64,000 nucleotides of DNA from an uncultured Rhizobiaceae bacterium (GTDB lineage Bacteria; Pseudomonadota; Alphaproteobacteria; Rhizobiales; Rhizobiaceae): positions 1,922,001-1,986,000 of the forward strand of contig CATOTF010000002.1 of NCBI GenBank assembly GCA_951813045.1. The letters run 5' to 3'. The position numbers and the translations under genes were made by a program. Shown here in pieces: positions 33,819-41,541 of the stretch. Position 1 is the first letter of the stretch. The number at the start of each line of letters is the position of its first letter. The notes beneath the pieces are model-generated. The model ran no database searches and was not told where the DNA came from. It saw only the letters and a list, made by a program, of their open reading frames with translations.

Positions 33819-34538
33819 ATGGATAAAACAGTCGACAACTTGGCCGCAGCAGTTTCCCTAATCGACGATGGTTCAACTGTTATGATTGGAGGATTTGGTG
33901 GCTCAGGGGCGCCAATTGAGCTCATTCACGCATTGATTGACCAGCGAACGAAGGAGCTAACAATTGTTAACAATAATGCCGGTAATGGTGATGTCGGCCT
34001 TGCGGCGATGATCCGTGAAGGAATGGTTACAAAACTTATCTGCTCGTTCCCGCGTTCTGCAGACCCACGTGCTTTTACCGATCTTTATCTTGCCAACAAG
34101 ATTGAATTGGAAATTGTACCCCAAGGCACACTCGCGGAACGTATCCGGTCAGGTGGCGCAGGTATTCCGGCATTCTATACCCCAACCGGTTTTGGAACCG
34201 AAATCGCCAATGGAAAACCGGTAAAGGAATTTGACGGTAAGTCCTATGTTGAAGAGCGATGGCTCAAAGCGGATTTTGCCCTTATCAAGGCCGAACTTGG
34301 CGACCCTTTGGGCAACCTTACTTTCCGTATGGCAGCGAGAAATTTCAATCCATTGATGGCTATGTCTGCTCATCATACCATTGCACAAGTCAGCAAGGTT
34401 GTTCCCGTTGGCAAAATCAATCCTGAGCAGATTGTGACACCCGGAATATTTGTGCAGCAAATTGTTGAAGTCCTCAATCCTGCTCAAGAGGAAGATCTCA
34501 ATCAGTGCAAAACGTATTATCCGGAGGTTGTGAATTGA
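33819..34538 (+). CDS. pcaI: 3-oxoacid CoA-transferase subunit A (3-oxoadipate type)
   Basis: A 239-residue alpha subunit of a family I CoA-transferase. The CoA-binding glycine-rich loop is MIGGFGGSGAPIELIHAL near residue 25, and GTLAERIRSGGAGIPAFYTPTGFGT is a family hallmark. Paired with the next gene it would move CoA from succinyl-CoA to the 3-oxoadipate produced by maleylacetate reductase. The general family is certain; the 3-oxoadipate assignment rests on gene context. The stop overlaps the start of subunit B by one base. Confidence 0.88.
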   Translation: MDKTVDNLAAAVSLIDDGSTVMIGGFGGSGAPIELIHALIDQRTKELTIVNNNAGNGDVGLAAMIREGMVTKLICSFPRSADPRAFTDLYLANKIELEIVPQGTLAERIRSGGAGIPAFYTPTGFGTEIANGKPVKEFDGKSYVEERWLKADFALIKAELGDPLGNLTFRMAARNFNPLMAMSAHHTIAQVSKVVPVGKINPEQIVTPGIFVQQIVEVLNPAQEEDLNQCKTYYPEVVN

Positions 34539-35221
34539 TGGAAAGACTCAACGAAATCAAGCTCAAAAACGCACAAATCGCATGGCGCGCTGCACAGGAC
34601 ATCGAAGAGGGATCCTACGTTAATCTCGGTATTGGCTTTCCTGAAATGATTGCACAATACCAACCTGAGGGCCGAGATGTTATCTATCACACCGAGAATG
34701 GCATACTTGGCTTTGGCGGTGCCCCAACAAAAGGGCAAGAGGACTGGGATCTCATAAATGCCGGCAAGAAGGCCGTAACAATAAAACCTGGTTCCGCATT
34801 CTTTCACCATGCAGACAGCTTTGCGATGGTTCGGGGTGGTCACCTCGACTTAGCCGTTCTCGGCGCTTACCAAGTGGCGGAAAACGGTGATCTGGCGAAT
34901 TGGTCAACGGGGAAAGGTGGCGTACCCGCAGTGGGCGGAGCCATGGACCTGGTACATGGTGCAAAGCGTGTGGCAGTGGTAACCGACCATATTACCAAAG
35001 ATGGAAAAGCAAAGCTTCTAAATCGTTGCACCATGCCCCTGACCGGCGTGGAATGTGTAACCCGAGTTTATACATCGCTCGCTGTAATCGATATCAAAGA
35101 TAAGCAGTTCCTGCTGCGCGAAAAACTCGCGACAGTCTCGTTTGACGAGCCGCAAACTGTTACAGGAGCAAAGCTCAGTACGGGTAAACATGTGATCGAT
35201 CTTTCGGTGCCAGATCTGTAA
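34538..35221 (+). CDS. pcaJ: 3-oxoacid CoA-transferase subunit B (3-oxoadipate type)
   Basis: A 227-residue beta subunit. The catalytic glutamate is Glu53 in TENGILGFG. The fold signatures GSYVNLGIGFPEMIA and GGHLDLAVLGAYQVAENGDLANW are present. The ATG at 34538 overlaps the subunit A stop (TGATG) after a CCGGAGG box, so the two subunits are translationally coupled. No thiolase gene follows, so 3-oxoadipyl-CoA cleavage must be encoded elsewhere. Confidence 0.88.
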   Translation: MERLNEIKLKNAQIAWRAAQDIEEGSYVNLGIGFPEMIAQYQPEGRDVIYHTENGILGFGGAPTKGQEDWDLINAGKKAVTIKPGSAFFHHADSFAMVRGGHLDLAVLGAYQVAENGDLANWSTGKGGVPAVGGAMDLVHGAKRVAVVTDHITKDGKAKLLNRCTMPLTGVECVTRVYTSLAVIDIKDKQFLLREKLATVSFDEPQTVTGAKLSTGKHVIDLSVPDL

Positions 35222-35485
35222 TTTAGTTAGAAAGAAGGGTGCCATGTTCGATAATTCTTATGTTGCACCCGAGTTTTGGGAAGCTTCAGGCACTTCGCGT
35301 CGCTATCGTGCATGTCGCACACTGAACACTCGCAGATAACAAAATTAGACGAAAGTCCGCAACTCGGCCATTCGAGAAATCCAAACCACACTAAGCCTAT
35401 GTCTTGTTGATCATCAAAAATCAGATGAATCTCGCCGTATAAATTTCAATTCCACCTGGTTCGACTTTTGATCTGAAAATAAATT
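35222..35485 (+). other. Short tail region with a possible 31-codon ORF or gene remnant
   Basis: A small open frame at 35244-35339 (31 codons, opening MFDNSYVAPEFWE) has a GAAGGG box 8 nt before its ATG and follows the CoA-transferase operon by 22 bp. It ends abruptly in arginine-rich sequence. It may be the start of a gene later deleted, or a tiny leader-like peptide. The rest of the stretch shows nothing recognisable apart from the terminator that follows. Confidence 0.3.
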
Positions 35486-35508
35486 GTGAGCCCTCCATGA
35501 GGGCTCAC
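35486..35508. terminator. Stem-loop terminator between the convergent pcaJ and peroxiredoxin genes
   Basis: A perfect 9-bp stem, GTGAGCCCT and AGGGCTCAC, with a 5-nt loop. AT-rich tracts follow on both sides. It lies 7 bp beyond the peroxiredoxin stop and probably serves both directions. Confidence 0.75.
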
Positions 35509-35515
35509 GTTAATT

Positions 35516-36169
35516 TTAATCCGTCAGATTTGTCATTCGCAGATAGGGTAGCACGGTTGTGAAATCGCCGAATTTCTCTTTGGCGTCGCTGTCGTTCACC
35601 GTTGCAGGGATGACGACATCATCTCCAACATTCCAGTTGGCAGGTGTGGCGACACCACGGTTGGCTGCGGTTTGCAAGCCATCGAGAGCTCGAAGAACTT
35701 CGGCAAAGTTACGTCCTACATTCATCGGGTAGGTCATTGAAAGTTTCAACTGCTTGTCCGGGCCAATAATAAAGACGGAACGCACGGTTGCACTGTCGTT
35801 GGGGGTGCGCCCATCAGGCATATAGGCTTCGGCGGGTAGCATATCGAGAGCTTGGGAAATTGCTAGCCCGTCGTCAGCGATGATTGGGAATCCGGGTGTG
35901 GCACCGCCAGCCTTTTCAATATCACCTTTCCATTTCTTATGATCTTCCACGCCATCAACAGACACGCCAATGACTTTGGTTCCGCGCTTAGCCCATTCTT
36001 CGGCCAATTGCGCAACCGCACCGAACTCAGTGGTACAAACGGGTGTAAAATCTTTGGGGTGGGAAAATAGGATTGCCCAGCTATCCCCGATCCAGTCATG
36101 AAGTGAAAATGAACCCAGGTCAGTTTCGACAGTAAGGTTCGGGATTGTATCATTTATACGTAAGCTCAT
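35516..36169 (-). CDS. 1-Cys peroxiredoxin (Prx6/AhpC-like)
   Basis: A 217-residue peroxiredoxin. The peroxidatic Cys45 lies in HPKDFTPVCTTEFG; no resolving cysteine is apparent, and the length with a C-terminal dimerisation extension matches the 1-Cys (Prx6) class. The ATG at 36169 after an AGGAGCC box was chosen, because the earlier in-frame start adds 24 unrelated residues. It reduces hydrogen peroxide and organic peroxides in the cytoplasm. It is divergent from the IclR gene and lies close to a methanethiol-oxidase-like gene, whose reaction makes hydrogen peroxide. Confidence 0.9.
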   Translation of the reverse strand: MSLRINDTIPNLTVETDLGSFSLHDWIGDSWAILFSHPKDFTPVCTTEFGAVAQLAEEWAKRGTKVIGVSVDGVEDHKKWKGDIEKAGGATPGFPIIADDGLAISQALDMLPAEAYMPDGRTPNDSATVRSVFIIGPDKQLKLSMTYPMNVGRNFAEVLRALDGLQTAANRGVATPANWNVGDDVVIPATVNDSDAKEKFGDFTTVLPYLRMTNLTD

Positions 36170-36287
36170 TATCAGGCTCCTTTGAATGCAGCTGGTGGTT
36201 CCAAATATATTTATAGTCAACAAAGACCAATCATCGACCAAAAGCGCGGCAACGACAATATTTCAACATTTTTTCTTGCGCTGTAGT

Positions 36288-36332
36288 TTGATCTCGATCA
36301 ATATACGAGACAAATGTCCATAGTGCGAGACA
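36288..36332. promoter_or_regulatory. Inverted and direct repeats upstream of the second IclR gene
   Basis: TTGATC and GATCAA are separated by 2 bp at 36288-36301. CGAGACA occurs twice, at 36306-36312 and 36326-36332, exactly 20 bp apart and just before the IclR start. Spacing of two helical turns suggests protein binding on one face of the DNA. These are candidates for autoregulation or control of the divergent peroxiredoxin gene. Confidence 0.4.
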
Positions 36333-36336
36333 CAAT

Positions 36337-37095
36337 TTGCAGCTTGAGCGGCTCATCAACGTATTAGAAATGACGGCAACGGCTGGTCGTCCGATTTCTG
36401 TTGCCAGGCTGCAGGCCGCCACAAATCTACCAAGGCCTACCTGCTACCGGCTTGTACAGACTCTCAATGATCATGGATTACTGGATATTCAGGGTGATGA
36501 TGGACGTTATGTCATCGGTGAGCGACTCATTCGTCTGGCCCTACTGGGTAAATCAGACATCGATGTCAGGCGCGCAACAGCCGGACCAATCAAACAAGCA
36601 GCCATTCATCTGGGTGACGCCACTTTTCTTGCCCGCCTACGCAACAAGCAGGTTGAAATCATCCACGTTGAAACACCTGACGATGCGGCAACCGCGTTCA
36701 TTCATCCCGGCCTTGGCAATCGGCCCTTGCATGCATGTTCATCGGCAAAAGCCATTGCCGCGTTTGCCGAAGACGGCTTGCGTGAGCATATTCTAGGAGG
36801 GGTATTTGATCCGCTTAACGAAAATACTCATATTTCTCCCCAAGCATTAGACAGTGAATTCAACACCATAAAACAGACCGGTTATGCCGTCTGCGACGAA
36901 GAGATTCAACTGGGAATATCCAGTGTCGCGGCACCGGTTAAATTTGGTGAAATAGGCGTGACTTTTAGCGTTGGCGTAGTGGGATACGCCAATAAATACG
37001 ATTCTGCGGCCTTGCAGGAGGTAGGCGACTATCTTTGCAAACTCGCCACCAAAGTGGAGGCCGCTATTCAGTTATGCAATGTCACTGAAATCTAA
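36337..37095 (+). CDS. IclR-family transcriptional regulator
   Basis: A 252-residue regulator. The DNA-binding winged helix begins almost at the N-terminus (LERLINVLEMTATAGRPISVARLQAATNLPRPTCYRLVQTL), so the TTG at 36337 is taken as the start; the first ATG (36370) would cut into the domain. The effector domain follows, ending in the usual GISSVAAPVKFGEIGVTFSVG. It lies between the peroxiredoxin and the methanethiol-oxidase-like gene and probably controls one or both. Confidence 0.88.
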   Translation: MQLERLINVLEMTATAGRPISVARLQAATNLPRPTCYRLVQTLNDHGLLDIQGDDGRYVIGERLIRLALLGKSDIDVRRATAGPIKQAAIHLGDATFLARLRNKQVEIIHVETPDDAATAFIHPGLGNRPLHACSSAKAIAAFAEDGLREHILGGVFDPLNENTHISPQALDSEFNTIKQTGYAVCDEEIQLGISSVAAPVKFGEIGVTFSVGVVGYANKYDSAALQEVGDYLCKLATKVEAAIQLCNVTEI

Positions 37096-37187
37096 ACCCG
37101 TTCGGTGAACCTTGCATATTTTTGATCAGTCGAGAGGGGCTGATCATTTCAAACGTGCAAATTAATTGCCCAACAGGAGGAATTGAC

Positions 37188-38588
37188 ATGAATATGAGAC
37201 CTGACCCCACGTTTCATGCAACTGCGCAACTGGCCATGCAGGCACCGGTTGAAAATTACGGATTTACAATAATGCTGAGCCCGGATGGTGAGCAATCCGA
37301 TGGCATCGCGGTTGTCGATCTCAATCCGGATTCCAGCACCTATGGTCAGATTGTTCATCAGGTTATCGTTCCGCATAAGGGAGATGAATTTCACCATTTT
37401 GGTTGGAACGCCTGTTCATCCGCCCTTTCCCCGCTCACGGGCCATGCATTTTTGGAACGTAGATATTTGATCGTACCGGGAATACGCTCATCTCGGATCT
37501 ACATTATCGACGTCAAAGACCCGCTGAATGCGAAAATCCATAAAACCATCGAGCCGGAAGAACTGTTTGAAAAAACCGGTTACTCACGGCCGCACACGAT
37601 CCATTGTGGCCCCGAAGGCATATATGTTTCCACACTTGGCGGCGGCGGTGAAGACGGGACTGATGGCCCTCCCGGCATCTTCATTATGGATTGTGAGACG
37701 TTTGAAATTATCGGTCGTTACGAAATGGACCGTGGCAAACAGGACAAACATTATGATTTCTGGTGGAACCTGCCCCAGGATTATATGGTCAGTTCCGAAT
37801 GGGGCCTGCCACCACAATTCGAACACGGTGTCGTACCGGAGGACCTGCTCAGCAATAAATATGGCCATTCCATTCACTTCTGGGATTTGCGCAAGCGCAA
37901 GAACATCCAGACCATCGATTTTGGTGAAAACTACCAGATGGCTCTTGAAGTGCGGCCTGCCCATGACCCGTCAAAATCCTATGGTTTCTGCGGTGTTGTA
38001 GTAGATACGACAAACCTGCAGGGCGCGATATTCACCTGGTGGCGCGATGATGAGGGCAATTGGCAGGCCAAGAAAACCGTCACGATTGACCCTGTTCCCG
38101 CTGACGCAGACGATCTGCCAGACCTGCTAAAAGGATTTGGGGCTGTTCCCCCGCTTGTTACTGACATCGACCTTAGTCTGGATGATAAATATCTCTATGT
38201 CGCCTGCTGGGGGTTGGGCGAAATGCACCAATATGACGTCAGCGATCCGATGAACCCCATCCTGGCTGGCAAGGTTGAACTCGGCGGTATTGTCGCCAAA
38301 CACAAGCATGCCAATGGCAAGGGTTTTGCCTATGGACCTCAAATGGTGGAAATCAGCCGCGACGGTAAGCGGGTCTATTGGACCAATTCGTTGTACTCCA
38401 CTTGGGACGACCAGTTTTATCCAAATGACGAAGGTGGCCAGATGGTGATGGCCAACGTGGGAGATGACGGCGGATTTGAGCTGGACAAGGACTTCTATGT
38501 AGATTTCCCGAAAGGCTATCGCAGTCACCAGATAAGGTTGGAAGGCGGCGATTGTTCAACGGATAGCTTCTGTTATCCCAACGTCTAA
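37188..38588 (+). CDS. Selenium-binding protein/methanethiol oxidase family (SBP56)
   Basis: A 466-residue beta-propeller protein of the SBP56 family, whose bacterial and human members oxidise methanethiol to formaldehyde, sulfide and hydrogen peroxide using copper. Likely metal and active-site stretches are DEFHHFGWNACSSAL, YSRPHTIHCGPEGIY, DKHYDFWWNL and the C-terminal GYRSHQIRLEGGDCSTDSFCY. Of the double-cysteine site known in human SELENBP1 only the first cysteine is kept. The ATG at 37188 follows a strong CAGGAGGAA box. No signal peptide is seen, so it is probably cytoplasmic, unlike the secreted Hyphomicrobium enzyme. Activity on methanethiol is inferred from the family. Confidence 0.85.
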   Translation: MNMRPDPTFHATAQLAMQAPVENYGFTIMLSPDGEQSDGIAVVDLNPDSSTYGQIVHQVIVPHKGDEFHHFGWNACSSALSPLTGHAFLERRYLIVPGIRSSRIYIIDVKDPLNAKIHKTIEPEELFEKTGYSRPHTIHCGPEGIYVSTLGGGGEDGTDGPPGIFIMDCETFEIIGRYEMDRGKQDKHYDFWWNLPQDYMVSSEWGLPPQFEHGVVPEDLLSNKYGHSIHFWDLRKRKNIQTIDFGENYQMALEVRPAHDPSKSYGFCGVVVDTTNLQGAIFTWWRDDEGNWQAKKTVTIDPVPADADDLPDLLKGFGAVPPLVTDIDLSLDDKYLYVACWGLGEMHQYDVSDPMNPILAGKVELGGIVAKHKHANGKGFAYGPQMVEISRDGKRVYWTNSLYSTWDDQFYPNDEGGQMVMANVGDDGGFELDKDFYVDFPKGYRSHQIRLEGGDCSTDSFCYPNV

Positions 38589-39260
38589 ATGACAATTGAT
38601 GGGAACTCCTTGACGGCCCTTTGGTGGGCCGTCATTTTTTCCGGCATCTACCACGGCATAAATCCGGGCATGGGTTGGCCTCTGGCCGTATCCGCCGGCC
38701 TGATGGAGCAAAAACATTGGGCACTGCCTAAAGCATTGGCAATGCTTGCCCTGGGCCACCTACTCGCCATGCTCGCTATTCTTCTGCCCTTCTCAATGAT
38801 GACTGTGCTGTTGCAATGGGAAAGTGAAATCCGAATTGGCGCGGGCATGTTGGTTATCGCCATGGGATGCTATCTGCTGATCAATCGACGACACCCCAGA
38901 ATATTGGCGCGTGTACATCCTTCGCGGCTGGCTTTGTGGTCATTTCTTGCCGCAATGGCTCATGGTGCAGGACTGATGCTCGTTCCAATATATCTTGGAA
39001 TCTGCGCGATTGGTTCCAGCGAGGCCGGCCATTTGGCTGCCCGCACATTGATGGGCAACAATATTGGTAACGCGCTTGTTGTGGCATTTGTCCACACAAT
39101 GACCATGACAATTGCAGGAGGAATCATCGCGACAATTATCTATTTTTGGCTGGGGTTGAAATTCCTATCCAAAACCTGGTTCAATCTGGACATCGTTTGG
39201 GCAATCAGCCTGATACTCGTCGGTATTTTCGGCATTTATTCGACCTATGCGGGGCATTGA
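38589..39260 (+). CDS. Polytopic membrane protein coupled to the SBP56 gene, function unknown
   Basis: A 223-residue protein with about six hydrophobic segments. Its ATG follows the SBP56 stop directly, with no spacing, indicating translational coupling. Near the N-terminus SGIYHGINPGMGWPLAV contains a His and a Pro-Gly-Met-Gly-Trp turn, and LAAMAHGAGLM carries another His. Paired histidines of this kind recall metal transporters of the NicO/UreH type, but the match is too weak to assign. A metal or sulfur-compound transport role beside a copper enzyme is possible. Codons 8-17 overlap an intrinsic terminator. Confidence 0.75.
   Translation: MTIDGNSLTALWWAVIFSGIYHGINPGMGWPLAVSAGLMEQKHWALPKALAMLALGHLLAMLAILLPFSMMTVLLQWESEIRIGAGMLVIAMGCYLLINRRHPRILARVHPSRLALWSFLAAMAHGAGLMLVPIYLGICAIGSSEAGHLAARTLMGNNIGNALVVAFVHTMTMTIAGGIIATIIYFWLGLKFLSKTWFNLDIVWAISLILVGIFGIYSTYAGH
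38611..38640 (+). terminator. Intrinsic terminator lying inside the start of the membrane-protein gene
   Basis: A perfect 9-bp stem TGACGGCCC / GGGCCGTCA (38611-38619 and 38626-38634) with a 6-nt loop runs straight into six T residues. It begins 22 bp behind the SBP56 stop and has full rho-independent form. It is also coding sequence for the next gene. Transcription would mostly end here, with translation of the coupled gene perhaps melting the hairpin. Confidence 0.75.
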
Positions 39261-39310
39261 ATGTTGCCATAATTACACCCGATCAAATGAGAAATTTTGT
39301 AATGTAATTT

Positions 39311-39365
39311 GCGTTCCAAATTCCGGTTGCAAATTCACTGCAATTCCCTATTTGCAACGGAACGC
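39311..39365 (+). promoter_or_regulatory. Long interrupted hairpin upstream of acpXL
   Basis: GTTGCAAAT (39326-39334) pairs perfectly with ATTTGCAAC (39350-39358). The outer arms GCGTTCC (39311-39317) and GGAACGC (39359-39365) extend the stem across an 8-nt bulge. It lies 85 bp before the acpXL start and about 50 bp behind the membrane-protein stop. No T-run follows. It could be a leader structure, an operator, or a weak terminator. Confidence 0.45.
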
Positions 39366-39450
39366 GGAAAGCGCTAGTGAAGCGCCAAGTTAGCGGGACC
39401 GATGGGCGGTCACTCGCAAAATTCATTTATTAGATGAGGAAACGACACAC

Positions 39451-39726
39451 GTGTCCACATTCGACAAAGTAGCCGACATTATATCCGACACCAGCGAGAT
39501 TCCGCGTGAAGAAATCAAGCCGGACAGTCATACTATTGATGATCTTGGAATCGACAGCCTCGATTTCCTCGACATCGTTTTCGCCATCGACAAGGAATTT
39601 GGCATCAAGATTCCAATGGAAGCCTGGACTGAGAAGGTCAACAATGGCGAGGCAGCAACGGAAGATTATTTCGTCATGAAAAACCTCTGCACACGTATTG
39701 ACGAGTTGGCAGCTGCAAAGGCCTGA
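39451..39726 (+). CDS. acpXL: Acyl carrier protein AcpXL for lipid A very-long-chain fatty acid
   Basis: A 91-residue acyl carrier protein starting at GTG after a GAGGAAA box. The phosphopantetheine serine is Ser36 in GIDSLDFLD. The [24 protein letters not shown] stretch and the C-terminal NLCTRIDEL are characteristic of AcpXL rather than the housekeeping AcpP. It carries the growing 27-hydroxyoctacosanoic-type chain that LpxXL transfers to lipid A in Rhizobiales. It is the first gene of a six-gene operon that matches the known acpXL-lpxXL order. Confidence 0.93.
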   Translation: MSTFDKVADIISDTSEIPREEIKPDSHTIDDLGIDSLDFLDIVFAIDKEFGIKIPMEAWTEKVNNGEAATEDYFVMKNLCTRIDELAAAKA

Positions 39727-39752
39727 TGGTCGCGTCAGGCGGGTAAGTCACC

Positions 39753-40223
39753 ATGCTTCTTGAATATTTCCAGATGATTGACCGCATTATTGCCGTCAAT
39801 GATGACGTGACCGAATTATCAGCCCAATCGACAGTACCCGAAAAAAGCCCCGTTTTTGAAGGCCATTTTCCCGGCATGCCTTTGGTACCAGGCGTGCTGT
39901 TGATTGAAACGATGGCGCAAGCCTCCGGATTCCTGGTGATGACGAAAACCGGCTTTAAACTGATGACATTTCTGGTCGGTGTTAAACAAGGCAAACTGCG
40001 CACATTTGTCGAGCCGGGCACACCGCTGGATATTACCGCAACACTTGAGCACGACGGTTCAGGTTTCGCTGTCACAAAGGCCGCCATCAAATCAGAAGGC
40101 AAGAATATTTGCGACGCATCTTTGACATTCAAGACCCTTGATTTTCCTGATGCCAAATTTGCGAAAATGATTGCTGATAGGGCAGCCGAACTTGGCCTGC
40201 CGTCCCAATTTTTGCCCAAATAG
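39753..40223 (+). CDS. fabZXL: 3-hydroxyacyl-ACP dehydratase of the VLCFA cluster
   Basis: A 156-residue hotdog-fold dehydratase. The active-site motif GHFPGMPLVPGVLLIETMAQ contains His38 and Glu52. It is somewhat longer than general FabZ and sits second in the acpXL operon, so it is assigned to dehydration steps in elongation of the lipid A very-long-chain acid. It follows acpXL by 26 bp. Which chain lengths it handles is not visible from sequence. Confidence 0.9.
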   Translation: MLLEYFQMIDRIIAVNDDVTELSAQSTVPEKSPVFEGHFPGMPLVPGVLLIETMAQASGFLVMTKTGFKLMTFLVGVKQGKLRTFVEPGTPLDITATLEHDGSGFAVTKAAIKSEGKNICDASLTFKTLDFPDAKFAKMIADRAAELGLPSQFLPK

Positions 40224-40341
40224 CAGTTAACAAACCGATGCGGCTTTAAAAAACGCGTGCGCCCCCTAGCCCTCATTCCAATTCAACCTTATTGGTTTGC
40301 TTAGTTATCCCACTGAACATCACAAAACCGGAGCCTCCTGC

Positions 40342-41529
40342 ATGGGCGAAAATTCAACTCCCGTCTGGATTACAGGCATTGGTCTTTTGTCCTCACTCGG
40401 TGAAGGCCCCGAGGCCCATTGGCAGGCTATGAAATCGGCAAAACCCCAAAACATCGATTCCGAACGGTTCGCGCCATATACGGTTCATGCGTTGGGTGAC
40501 GTTGAGTGGGCCAATCAGATATCCCGACGCGATATGCGCCAAATGGAACCCTGGCAACAGATCGGCACTTACACCGCCGGCCTTGCACTTGATGATGCAA
40601 AAGCCAAGGACGATGCCGATTTATGTGGTCGCATGGACATGATCATTGCAGCAGGCGGGGGCGAACGCGACGCAGAAGTCGATGCCGATATCATGCGTGA
40701 TGCTCGCACCAGCAATGATCGTGACGCTTTGCTGGCTGAGCGCTTATCAAATGACCTGCGCCCAACGCTATTTTTGGCGCAACTATCAAACCTGCTGGCA
40801 GGCAACATATCCATTGTTCACAAAGTTACGGGTTCTTCGCGAACTTTTATGGGTGAAGAAGGGGCCGGTATCTCAGCTGTAAAAACGGCCCATGCGCGCA
40901 TAGCTTCAGGACAAAGCGACATTGTTCTGGTCGGAGGCGCCTTCAACAGTGAGCGCGAAGATATGCTTCTGTTGTATGAATTGGGCCAATATCTGGCGAA
41001 AGGTGAGCAGAAGCCCGTCTGGAGCCGAACAGAAGATGCAACGGGTGTTAATCCAGGGTCTGTTGGCGCGTTTCTTGTGCTGGAAAGTGCAGAACATGCC
41101 CGTAAAAGAGGCGTTACGCCTTATGCCGAACTTGACGGTGTCGCCGCTGATCACGGCAAACGGGAAAAAGGCATGGTGGAAGCACGCCTTGATGGGGCAA
41201 TCGCTCAACTTGGGAATGTTTCTCCAACGACCATTTTATCAGGGGCTACCGGAGCCGGTGACATAACACAATGCGAGAAATACTGGCTCGCAAACCATTT
41301 TGTAGAAAGCCCGGTTCGGGCCTATGGAACCATGACGGGTCATGCACTTGAGGCGCAATTTCCTCTCGGAATCGCGCTGGCAGCAATAGCCGCTCAAAAA
41401 GGTGAAATGTTTGGCCCTCTGGAAGAAAGTGAATCCGCAACCCCCGGCGACCAAACCAGTATATTGGTCACAATGCTTGGTCATTATCGGTCCGAAGGTC
41501 TCGGTCTTGTAAAACCGGTTAAGGTATAG
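40342..41529 (+). CDS. fabF2XL: Beta-ketoacyl synthase-like protein lacking most catalytic residues (FabF2XL)
   Basis: A 395-residue thiolase-fold protein in the FabF2 position of the cluster. The ATG at 40342 follows GGAG by a short spacer. Where FabF has its nucleophilic cysteine (TACA) this protein reads VTGSSRTFMGEEGAG, with no cysteine. The first active-site histidine is also missing (ATGAGDITQ), and only the second survives (TMTGHALEA). It therefore resembles chain-length-factor partners of polyketide synthases and probably pairs with the following active synthase to set chain length (inference). The frame is intact. Confidence 0.85.
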   Translation: MGENSTPVWITGIGLLSSLGEGPEAHWQAMKSAKPQNIDSERFAPYTVHALGDVEWANQISRRDMRQMEPWQQIGTYTAGLALDDAKAKDDADLCGRMDMIIAAGGGERDAEVDADIMRDARTSNDRDALLAERLSNDLRPTLFLAQLSNLLAGNISIVHKVTGSSRTFMGEEGAGISAVKTAHARIASGQSDIVLVGGAFNSEREDMLLLYELGQYLAKGEQKPVWSRTEDATGVNPGSVGAFLVLESAEHARKRGVTPYAELDGVAADHGKREKGMVEARLDGAIAQLGNVSPTTILSGATGAGDITQCEKYWLANHFVESPVRAYGTMTGHALEAQFPLGIALAAIAAQKGEMFGPLEESESATPGDQTSILVTMLGHYRSEGLGLVKPVKV

Positions 41530-41541
41530 GGAACATATTTG

